NCBI GenBank assembly: GCA_964388965.1
Contig: CAYMCP010000061.1
Location: 1-21,708 of the forward strand
Direction of reading: 5' to 3'
Source: Albibeggiatoa sp964388965
Lineage (GTDB): Bacteria > Pseudomonadota > Gammaproteobacteria > Beggiatoales > Beggiatoaceae
DNA: 21,708 bases
The notes under the pieces are model-generated. The model saw nothing but the letters and a program-made list of their open reading frames with translations. It ran no database searches and was not told where the DNA came from. The position numbers and the translations under genes are program-made. Positions 15,200 through 21,708 of this stretch are shown here, in pieces. The first letter of the stretch is position 1; each line of letters opens with the position of its first letter.

Positions 15200-15321
15200 G
15201 ATTGAGGCTTTTTAAGAAGGAATATAAGCAAAGAACAACCCCTCATTAACAGAAATCATTGAAACGTTGCGCCAACATAAAACCCACCTGCAAAAACGTT
15301 ATGATATTCGTCGTTTAGCTG
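15200..15321 (+). pseudogene. mntA: Dead copy of the mntA 5' end
   Basis: Closely matches 12995-13115: the end of the spacer repeat, the ribosome site and the first 91 bases of mntA. The start codon is mutated (gcaAAGaac against gcaATGaac) and there is one substitution in the coding part (cacctg for cacttg). Homology stops abruptly at 15321, where the sequence joins the remains of another toxin gene in reverse orientation. It cannot make MntA. Confidence 0.88.
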
Positions 15322-15428
15322 CTTGAACATTGCATTCTCAAATAGTCAATATGGCTACTTTCTGGAAACTCATCAACAAGAAATTTAACGAGTTTGGAAC
15401 TGATGTTTTCGTCAAGAAGAAGTTTTAT
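15322..15428 (-). pseudogene. N-terminal remnant of a DUF5615 PIN-like toxin gene
   Basis: On the reverse strand codons from 15428 read (ATA)KLLLDENISSKLVKFLVDEF, then PESSHIDYLRMQ. This is the standard N-terminus of DUF5615 PIN-like proteins (KxLLDENxSxxLVxxLxxxFPxSxH). The first codon is ATA where ATG is expected. The frame is cut at about 35 codons by the junction with the mntA fragment; intact members have about 110. It directly follows a DUF433 remnant, its usual antitoxin partner. Confidence 0.75.
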
Positions 15429-15565
15429 GCTGCTATTGAAAGCCTATGTTCTCTTGCGGCGGCAAATGCAAACACACCTTGTATATCTTTATGACTGAGA
15501 GCAGGAAAATCTGATAATACTGAGAACTCCGAAAAACTTTTTTTGCCTATAATAAAATCAATCAC
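15425..15565 (-). pseudogene. C-terminal remnant of a DUF433 antitoxin gene
   Basis: Reverse-strand codons from 15565 to a TAA at 15427-15425 give VIDFIIGKKSFSEFSVLS, then DFPALSHKDIQG, VFAFAAAREHRLSIAA. That is the C-terminal half of DUF433 antitoxins, which end with a DFPxLxxxDIxxxxAFAAxRE segment. An in-frame stop lies just upstream of 15565 and the N-terminal half is missing. The stop overlaps the toxin start position (ATAA), which suggests an original ATGA overlap. Confidence 0.75.
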
Positions 15566-15630
15566 TTATGCAAATACGCTCCACCTAAAATCAATGACTT
15601 ACAAACTTTTTCAGAGTTTTCAGTAAGTAT
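15517..15630. repeat. Imperfect inverted repeat of about 24 bases
   Basis: ATACTGAGAACTCCGAAAAA at 15517-15536 (continuing CTTT) is roughly inverted at 15604-15630, with an 18-base core of 15520-15537 against 15606-15623. The arms flank about 65 AT-rich bases. The left arm lies inside the DUF433 remnant. The same 18-base core is also found at 36-53. It may be the ends of a small inverted-repeat element. Confidence 0.4.
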
Positions 15631-15713
15631 AGACAAGTATAACTAAGTTTTCAATAGCTGCTATCTAACCCTTAATATCAAGCAACAAAAACATTTTATT
15701 TTTAAAATTACCA

Positions 15714-15740
15714 TTCTTGGAAAACGTACAGTCCTAAGAA
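15714..15740 (-). terminator. Possible weak terminator after cbbY
   Basis: TTCTTGG (15714-15720) pairs with CCTAAGAA (15733-15740), with one bulged base, just beyond the cbbY stop. The T tract that follows on the reverse strand is interrupted, so this is tentative. Confidence 0.25.
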
Positions 15741-15748
15741 ATAGCTTA

Positions 15749-16522
15749 TTAATTATTAAACTGTTCTGCCAATTTTTTCAACACATCTACAGTAATGTAA
15801 GTCGCATCACCCACGTCACCAAAAATGACTTCCATCGGCGCATCTGGCTCGCCTAGATTGTTTAATATCAACTCAGCACCAGTAAAATCCTCATGTTTAG
15901 TATAGCCACTGAATGTAATAATTGTTGGTAAATTTGCACCTTTCGCAGATTTTAGACCGTTTATGGAATCTTCAAAAGCAATACACTCATTCGGTGGCAA
16001 TTGCAAACCATCTAAAGCTAATTGATAAACATCGGGGGCAGGTTTTTTCTGTTTCACCATATCGCCTGCTGCGATTACTTTAAACCAATTCATCGCATCG
16101 GGGTCTAAATTGTGTACTAGTAAAGCTTCAATATTTTTCGGACTGGTGGTAGTCGCTATGGCTAAGGTTAAACCTGCTTGACGGGCTTCTTGAAATATTC
16201 GCGCAATACCCGGACGTAACGGTACATCATCATTTACCATAATGTCATAGTAACGATTTGTTTTATCTTTATGTAATTCTGCGATAAAACTATCTAAATC
16301 ATTTACTTGTGCGGGTATGTTACCGCCAAAATCGTCAAGATAGTAACGAATACGCTCTTTACCGCCCGTTACTTTCAGCAAATCGCCGTATAATTCCTCA
16401 GACCAATACCAATCTAAGCCAAATTGTTTAAACGTGGCATTAAAAGCAACACGATGCGCGTCGCGCTCGGTCTCTGCCAATGTGCCGTCAACATCGAAAA
16501 TTAAGGCTTTAAGTTCTGCCAT
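15749..16522 (-). CDS. cbbY: CbbY-type HAD phosphatase
   Basis: A 257-residue haloacid-dehalogenase phosphatase closely resembling CbbY, which removes xylulose-1,5-bisphosphate, a misfire product that inhibits RuBisCO. Motif I is FDVDGTLAETERD (Asp10 nucleophile, Asp12 acid/base), followed by the CbbY-typical HRVAFNATFKQFGLDWYW and VTGGKERIRYY. Motif II is the TTTSPKN stretch, motif III the lysine in KQKKPAPDVY, and motif IV AFEDSINGLKSA. ATG 16522 is chosen over an in-frame codon at 16567 because AGGA lies 8 bases before it and the family starts here. The gene is alone; no RuBisCO genes are in the window. The family assignment is strong. Its role as a Calvin-cycle accessory, and hence autotrophy, is inferred. 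Confidence 0.85.
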   Translation of the reverse strand: MAELKALIFDVDGTLAETERDAHRVAFNATFKQFGLDWYWSEELYGDLLKVTGGKERIRYYLDDFGGNIPAQVNDLDSFIAELHKDKTNRYYDIMVNDDVPLRPGIARIFQEARQAGLTLAIATTTSPKNIEALLVHNLDPDAMNWFKVIAAGDMVKQKKPAPDVYQLALDGLQLPPNECIAFEDSINGLKSAKGANLPTIITFSGYTKHEDFTGAELILNNLGEPDAPMEVIFGDVGDATYITVDVLKKLAEQFNN

Positions 16523-16838
16523 TTTATTTATCCTATGGTTTTTGTTGTAATTGGACACGATTGGCAATTAACAGTTGTACATAAATGTAAAACTTGTTTT
16601 GCCAGTAGTATAGCAACTAACAGGTGTAAGGTACTATTTATAAAATCAAAATTGCTTTGCTTAGTAATCGTTTACGCGCGTGCCGCAATAGTTAAAGATT
16701 TTTACATTTAGTTATAATTGGACGCATTATAGCGAATTATTCAAAAATCTAGTAAGTTAAAAAAATAACCTTGTTGATAAGTGTAAGTTATAGAAAACAA
16801 CTAGCTGTTATTGGCAAATAGTGGCACAATCAGTCAAC
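16523..16838. other. Intergenic stretch without a gene
   Basis: About 315 AT-rich bases upstream of cbbY. I see no open frame of interest. A cbbY promoter must lie here but no hexamer pair stands out. Confidence 0.4.
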
Positions 16839-17040
16839 AATTTTGATAATACCTATTATTCGCCAATGGTTAAGCGTTTTCACGCGCAAGGTGTAGATAT
16901 AACTGCATGGACAGGCAAATGATTTGGATGTTGAGCAATTTATGAATATTTTGCGTGATAGTGCGTTATATGCCAAAACTTACGACAAAAAGTTGAATAA
17001 TATGCTTCAACGACAATTCGATAATTCAAATATGTTGTAA
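16839..17040 (+). pseudogene. Internally deleted copy of the hydroxyacid dehydrogenase gene
   Basis: Three pieces of the gene at 21157 survive in order. Bases 16839-16863 resemble its leader (GATAATACCTATTATT against GATAATCACCTATTATTT). Bases 16864-16911 match 21197-21244 with one mismatch (codons 14-30). Bases 16918-17040 encode a C-terminal piece, NDLDVEQFMNILRDSALYAK followed by TYDKKLNNML, typical of the 3-hydroxyisobutyrate dehydrogenase family. The last piece is shifted in frame and ends in a TAA. The intervening coding sequence is gone, so this is a decayed duplicate. The window ends before the matching C-terminus of the intact copy can be compared. Confidence 0.85.
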
Positions 17041-17068
17041 CCAATTAGATGCAATAAATTTAATAAAA

Positions 17069-17092
17069 GTCACTTGCTTCTTATTTAGTGGC
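17069..17092 (-). terminator. Possible weak terminator after the restriction-modification gene
   Basis: On the reverse strand GCCACT (17092-17087) and AGTGAC (17074-17069) form a 6-base stem with one mismatch, followed by TTTTATT. It lies just beyond the gene's stop. Weak. Confidence 0.25.
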
Positions 17093-17111
17093 GAGGGTAT
17101 TGTCTTTTACA

Positions 17112-20100
17112 TTACAAATATTGTTTCAATACTGCCTGTTTTTTGTCATTTGCTGCATCAATGGTTTGTTGAGCTTGCTGGATTTGTTGCTCAAGTTGTT
17201 CAATTTCTGCAACCAGTTGTTTTTGGATTTTTAGTGGGGGAACGGGGATTTTATAATGACTGATATTGTACATATTGATTTCTTTATAAGTCATTCCAGA
17301 TGCGAGGTTTTTAAGCTGTTCTGTAGAAAACTTAAGAATGTAATACAAATATTCATAATAAATAACATCAGCATGACAAATGAAGTTTTTATAACCTTGA
17401 TTGGTGCAAGTTTCAACTTTAGCAATACAAATTTCACCAATTGTTGCACGGCTAGAAAAAATTACTGTATTTATTGGCAGTAAAACAGCACTGGACTGTT
17501 CTAACCCTTCCTGAGTTATTTTTCTTTCTGTGTCAAAAAGATATTTGTTTTTTGTATCTGCCAATGTTGCCCAACAAATATTACCATCCCAATAAGCACT
17601 ATTTTGCGTATTTGGCGTACCACCGTTTTTAATGGTTGCCACTTCGTTTAATGCCTGTTGCTTAAACTCTTGTTTAAACCAATTTTGTACTGAAGTTTCA
17701 ATTTCTCCATTCAACTGTTCAACATTTTTCTGAGCTTGAACAACAGCATTATCAATGGCTTCACATTCGGCGACAATTTTGGCTTGGATGTCTTTTGGTG
17801 GGAGTGGGATTTGAATTTGGCGTAAATAACTGCTATTCAAACTTTTACCAAATACTTTAAAATCAACCTGTTCCAAATCAATCCATTTTGTATTAAACAA
17901 TTGAAATAGGTAACTATCTGAAATAAAATCGCCTTTAGGAATAAGTCCCGCAATGGCTTCATTGGTGTATAAATCTTGACCTGCAATTGCTGTTTTACCG
18001 ATAGATAATTTAAAGCTCAGTAAAGTTGTACCTTGTGGAATTAATTTAACGTTAGACTGGGCAACACCTTCATCAGTCAATTTTTCTTTTGTATCTAAAA
18101 TCACTTGTCCAGACATTTCAGCAATTGAAACCCATAAATGGTGACCTGTAAAAAATTCGGGATTTCTTCTTGATGGTGTACCACCAATTAAGATATGACA
18201 AACCTCTCCCAAACGTACCAACTTCCAACGACTTGGCACAGTCAGTTGCACATCTTTTCTTGGTGTTAACGAAATCGTTTTATCAAATCCAACTCGTGAA
18301 AAATCCAGTAAATTGACTAACGGCGTGTACGTCATCACATCAAATAAATATTCTGGAATATCAAAATCTTGCCCTAAGAAATTTTGCTGAATATAAAAAT
18401 TAATCTTTTCAGCATTATTCACATTTTGCGGGTCAAACAAAGGCGTGATAACTTCATTTACCGTACTGCCACCATTGTATTTAATCCCCTCACTTCCTTT
18501 GGCAGTACTCCATTCATAACCTAAAAAGCGTTTTTTCTCCTTATTTGTAACTGGACTACGCACCACCAAAACAGGTTGTGGATTCAAATATGCCAAAATA
18601 AAATAATATAATTTCTGCTTTTCAATTTCTTTCACATAACGCAAAAACTGCTTGTTTAACGCTACTTGCTGCGCATCTTCATCCAATGCCTTAAAATCAC
18701 GCTTTTTCTTAAAATTCTTATACAAAGTGCTAGACTCAAATGCTTTGCGATAAGCTTGAAATACCTCTGTTTCCAACAAATCAACCGATAATATTTCCGC
18801 TAAAAAACCATGATACAAATTCCAATCAATCCCCACATAAGCACAATATGCCTTAATCAAACCAACATCCTGATAAATATCACTCTCATCATCATGATAA
18901 TTAAACCACGTATCAACTCGATAACGATAATGTGTTGCAACTTCAGGCTGTAAATGCTTACGTTTAAAAAACAAAATAACCGTATTCGTACCTGTCTTAC
19001 CAAACGTGCCGCTGCCCAATTCTACTAACGCCACAATATCAAAATATTGCAAAATCAACTCACGAGTTTTACTATGAATCGCATCCGCATTTGACAACAC
19101 CGATGATGGCACGATAATACCTGCAACTCCATTTGGAGCAAGCAACTGTTTGGCGCGTTCAATGAAAAAACACTGAATATTGTTATTATTCACTACATTG
19201 CTAACAGTTTTTGTTAATTCAAACGCTTCACGCTGCGCCTCATCTAAAGTTGCTAAAAAACCCTCGACAGCAAACGGTGGATTTGCCACTAAAATATCAA
19301 AACTGCTTAATTTCAAATCCTGATGCCCAGCTAACGCATCTTGATGTAAAACCTGAATGCCCTCATAGCCATACATAAATGACGATACTTTAGCGACTTT
19401 AGATAAACGATATTCTTTCTCAACCCCATAAATTGACTTGAAAAAATGCGTTGTATCGGACTGCTTATACTGCTGCACATACGGCAACATTTGCGTGGCT
19501 AATTCAGTTAAAAAATGCCCCGCCCCACACGCATAATCCAAAGCTTTGGGCATATCCTCAAAATCCTGTACGCGCTGTGCCAAAGGTAACGACATTAAAA
19601 TAAACTTACAAATCGGCATCGGTGTGAAAAATTGTCCTTCCGACTGCTTAATCCCATTATCAAGGAAGAATTCAAACATATCGCCTAAAAACTGATTATG
19701 TTCTGTGGTCTTAATCCGCATATCCTGCCACATTTGTACTATTTCTAATAAAACTTTTGCATTTTGATAAAACAAGGTTTCATTGTGTACATCCATAAAA
19801 CCAAAATCGTTATTAGTAAAAAATTTCAATTGACGGAAATAATCTTTAATTTTCTCTTTAGTTGCATTAGGGTCACGCTTGACTGCCCAAAACGCATTAT
19901 CAATCGCCTCATTACTAATATAAACAATCTCTTGTGCTAAAAATTTAGCCATTCCCACTTTATACAAAGCCTGTAAACGGTCAATCAAATCAAAATAATT
20001 ATCATAAGCAATGCCTTTCCAATAAAATTTTAAATCGGTGATATTATCGGTTTCATCGACAATTTTGCACAAAAATAAACTGACCAATACATCAAATGCG

Positions 20101-20888
20101 CGTTCACGCCCCGACACATTATGTTTGCGTAAAATAGTTCTAAATTGATGATATTTACCTTCTTTATCCCGTGCATCAACAGGTGATAAATCATCTAAAG
20201 TGTATTTATCCTTACCAATTTGATAGGGTGGAATATTGTCCTCAAAAATACCTTTTGTCGTAAATTCAAGCTGATAAGTGTCACGCCAAACTAAGTAACG
20301 CTGTTTGACATTTTTAGCCTGCTCAAAAGATTTTAATTGCTTATTGGTTTCTAAAACTTGCGGATTATCACGATGTGAAATGATATGCGAAATAAAACTT
20401 AACTCTTTATCAAACTGGGAACTATACAAACATAAAAATTGTGTTTCAGGAATCTGATGAACATAACTAAACAATTGATCTCCATCGAGTTTGGTTTCTT
20501 TCCATGCCTGTTCAAATTCCCCGCCCCATGTTTTACATTCAATTAATAACAAAGGCTTATTTTCTTGCGTTTTGACTAAAATATCGGCACGCCCACCACT
20601 TGCACCATGCCCTACTTTCCAACGGGGTTCTAATTCAATATGCTCAGGTTTATAATCTTTTGCTAACAAACGGTGCACACACTCAAACACCACTATATTT
20701 TCTGGCTGGGAAAAATTACAAATTTGGCGTTCATGAATAGCCAAGCCTTGTGACTCTGGATAAATGAATTGTTCTTTTTTTAAATCAACCTGCAACGGGA
20801 TTTCAAAAATCTGTTTGGTATAAAGCTGATTTTTATATTCAAAACCAAGATTTTCTAAGAGCTGTTTAAGATTATTAATATTTATCAT
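17112..20888 (-). CDS. Single-chain restriction-modification-specificity enzyme (AloI/CjeI-like type IIB/IIG)
   Basis: A 1258-residue fusion with nuclease, methyltransferase and target recognition in one chain, as in AloI (about 1260 residues). Residues 1-180 are a type I-like nuclease domain with a PD-(D/E)xK core: Asp102 (GRADILV) and Glu117-Cys-Lys119 (LLLIECK). Residues about 240-700 are an HsdM-like adenine methyltransferase with QSEGQFFTP (415-423), SAM motif DYACGAGHF (451-459) and catalytic NPPF (536-539). Residues about 885-1070 and 1078-1258 are two HsdS-like target recognition domains, each with a GGTPS or GGTPN motif and followed by conserved helices. Two such domains imply a split recognition sequence. 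There is no helicase domain, so it is not a classic type I system. Methylation and cleavage are in one protein, so no partner gene is required. All motifs are intact. It is flanked by a decayed and an intact copy of another gene. Confidence 0.9.
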   Translation of the reverse strand: MININNLKQLLENLGFEYKNQLYTKQIFEIPLQVDLKKEQFIYPESQGLAIHERQICNFSQPENIVVFECVHRLLAKDYKPEHIELEPRWKVGHGASGGRADILVKTQENKPLLLIECKTWGGEFEQAWKETKLDGDQLFSYVHQIPETQFLCLYSSQFDKELSFISHIISHRDNPQVLETNKQLKSFEQAKNVKQRYLVWRDTYQLEFTTKGIFEDNIPPYQIGKDKYTLDDLSPVDARDKEGKYHQFRTILRKHNVSGRERAFDVLVSLFLCKIVDETDNITDLKFYWKGIAYDNYFDLIDRLQALYKVGMAKFLAQEIVYISNEAIDNAFWAVKRDPNATKEKIKDYFRQLKFFTNNDFGFMDVHNETLFYQNAKVLLEIVQMWQDMRIKTTEHNQFLGDMFEFFLDNGIKQSEGQFFTPMPICKFILMSLPLAQRVQDFEDMPKALDYACGAGHFLTELATQMLPYVQQYKQSDTTHFFKSIYGVEKEYRLSKVAKVSSFMYGYEGIQVLHQDALAGHQDLKLSSFDILVANPPFAVEGFLATLDEAQREAFELTKTVSNVVNNNNIQCFFIERAKQLLAPNGVAGIIVPSSVLSNADAIHSKTRELILQYFDIVALVELGSGTFGKTGTNTVILFFKRKHLQPEVATHYRYRVDTWFNYHDDESDIYQDVGLIKAYCAYVGIDWNLYHGFLAEILSVDLLETEVFQAYRKAFESSTLYKNFKKKRDFKALDEDAQQVALNKQFLRYVKEIEKQKLYYFILAYLNPQPVLVVRSPVTNKEKKRFLGYEWSTAKGSEGIKYNGGSTVNEVITPLFDPQNVNNAEKINFYIQQNFLGQDFDIPEYLFDVMTYTPLVNLLDFSRVGFDKTISLTPRKDVQLTVPSRWKLVRLGEVCHILIGGTPSRRNPEFFTGHHLWVSIAEMSGQVILDTKEKLTDEGVAQSNVKLIPQGTTLLSFKLSIGKTAIAGQDLYTNEAIAGLIPKGDFISDSYLFQLFNTKWIDLEQVDFKVFGKSLNSSYLRQIQIPLPPKDIQAKIVAECEAIDNAVVQAQKNVEQLNGEIETSVQNWFKQEFKQQALNEVATIKNGGTPNTQNSAYWDGNICWATLADTKNKYLFDTERKITQEGLEQSSAVLLPINTVIFSSRATIGEICIAKVETCTNQGYKNFICHADVIYYEYLYYILKFSTEQLKNLASGMTYKEINMYNISHYKIPVPPLKIQKQLVAEIEQLEQQIQQAQQTIDAANDKKQAVLKQYL

Positions 20889-20918
20889 GTTAAAAATAAA
20901 ATTAGGGAGAATGGACAG

Positions 20919-20927
20919 ATTATAACA
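20919..20927 (-). promoter_or_regulatory. Extended -10 promoter element for the restriction-modification gene
   Basis: The reverse strand reads TGTTATAAT at 20927-20919, a perfect TATAAT with an extended TGn, about 30 bases before the ATG at 20888. No good -35 hexamer is present, which fits extended -10 promoters. No Shine-Dalgarno sequence precedes the ATG. Confidence 0.45.
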
Positions 20928-21156
20928 AGAAACAATGTTATCTCATAAATATAAAGTTGGTGTATGACGCTGCTGTCTTGACTTGTCCCAGTACCAATTG
21001 ATGCGTACACGACTATGCGTTGACTTGATGAATCGCATTTTTCTCTGGAGCTGGAAATGCGCCACGCAAAAGAAACAAGCATATTAACCTTTTTTTTATA
21101 TGAGATAGCCCTGATAATCACCTATTATTTGCCTCATCAATGAAGGATATGAAAAA

Positions 21157-21708
21157 ATGAAAATTGCTTTACTCGGCACAGGTTTACTTGGTACTGCAAT
21201 GGTTAAGCGTTTTCACGCGCAAGGTGTAGATATAACCGCATGGAATCGTAGTCAAGAGAAATTGCAACCCCTACAACAAACAGGTATTAAAACCACAGTA
21301 ACCGCACTCGAAGCCATTGAACAAACTGATGTGACTATTTTAATGCTCACAGATATGAAAGCCATTCAAGCTGTATTGTTGGAACAAGGCATTGTAAAAA
21401 TTGCACTACAGGGTAAGGTAATTATTCAAATGGGTACGATTGCGCCACAACAGAGTCGAGAACTTGCGCAGACTTTAAGTCAATCCGGTGCTGATTATTT
21501 AGAAGCTCCTGTACTTGGTAGCGTTCCGAATGTCAATGCAGGTCAGTTAATTTCTCTTGTCGGCGGCAGTCGGACGCAATTCGAGCAATGGCAACCCCTC
21601 CTAAGTCAGTTAGGTGATCAAGTGCATTACATCGGCGAAGTTGGGAGCGCGGCAACAATAAAACTTGCATTTAACCATTTTATTGCTTCATTAGCTGCTA
21701 CATTTAGT
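21157..21708 (+). CDS. NAD(P)-dependent hydroxyacid dehydrogenase, 3-hydroxyisobutyrate dehydrogenase family (3'-partial)
   Basis: The first 184 residues, cut by the window edge. AAGGA at 21143-21147 is about 9 bases before the ATG. The NAD(P) site is LGTGLLGTAM (Gly7, Gly9, Gly12), with WNRSQEK at the end of the second strand. The substrate-binding segment is LEAPVLGSVPNVNAGQL, where family members usually have a DAPVSG; here Leu replaces Ser. The catalytic lysine is Lys169 in GSAATIKLAFNH. This beta-hydroxyacid dehydrogenase family includes 3-hydroxyisobutyrate, tartronate-semialdehyde and succinic/glyoxylate-semialdehyde reductases, and the substrate cannot be told here. An internally deleted copy lies at 16839-17040 on the other side of the restriction-modification gene, in the same orientation. 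Confidence 0.88.
   Translation, partial: MKIALLGTGLLGTAMVKRFHAQGVDITAWNRSQEKLQPLQQTGIKTTVTALEAIEQTDVTILMLTDMKAIQAVLLEQGIVKIALQGKVIIQMGTIAPQQSRELAQTLSQSGADYLEAPVLGSVPNVNAGQLISLVGGSRTQFEQWQPLLSQLGDQVHYIGEVGSAATIKLAFNHFIASLAATFS

Noticed and set aside
20885..21121. A 78-codon reverse frame upstream of the restriction-modification gene
   Set aside because: It spans that gene's extended -10 promoter, has no ribosome site or recognisable features, and would overlap the start codon of the real gene.

Overview
The window is AT-rich DNA that looks like a gammaproteobacterial chromosome. The gene set (RecC, QueD, a FixH-type cbb3 oxidase assembly protein, a CbbY phosphatase tied to the Calvin cycle, remnants of a proteobacterial-type gltB) would suit a microaerobic, sulfur-oxidising, autotrophic member of the Beggiatoa/Thiothrix group. 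That placement is inference. No rRNA, tRNA, CRISPR array or intact insertion sequence was seen.

Layout. 1-1800: a membrane-anchored coiled-coil protein, open at the left edge, converges on a secreted SH3-like/solute-binding protein. 2094-2603: fixH standing alone. 2604-3514: a long stretch with no convincing gene. 3515-9502: an orphan Cache-type sensor histidine kinase, recC without recB or recD nearby, and queD with its own promoter. 9517-9563: two perfect hairpins between convergent queD and a SAM methyltransferase gene (9589-11175). 11296-11490: an unidentified coding remnant. 11497-12306: a secreted alpha/beta hydrolase whose upstream region is a 5' fragment of gltB.

12615-15565 is a toxin-antitoxin island with strong signs of tandem duplication and decay. 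It holds an intact mntA-hepT pair, two unlike brnT-brnA pairs, an orphan or truncated brnA copy, a dead copy of the mntA 5' end, and a dead DUF433/DUF5615 pair. A spacer repeat occurs three times and carries a 32-codon reverse-strand reading frame related to no family I can name. One spacer copy is identical to one sister over its left part and to the other sister over its right part, a recombination footprint.

15749-16522 is cbbY. 17112-20888 is a single-chain restriction-modification-specificity enzyme of AloI/CjeI type. It lies between a decayed, internally deleted copy of a hydroxyacid-dehydrogenase gene (about 16839-17040) and an intact copy that runs off the right edge (from 21157), so its arrival may have involved duplication of the flanking gene.

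The left part is mostly housekeeping genes in single-gene units. The right half is an accessory region where defence and addiction modules accumulate and erode. The least explained items are the repeated small reverse-strand frame in the toxin-antitoxin spacers and the repeat-rich coiled-coil/cysteine protein at the left edge.
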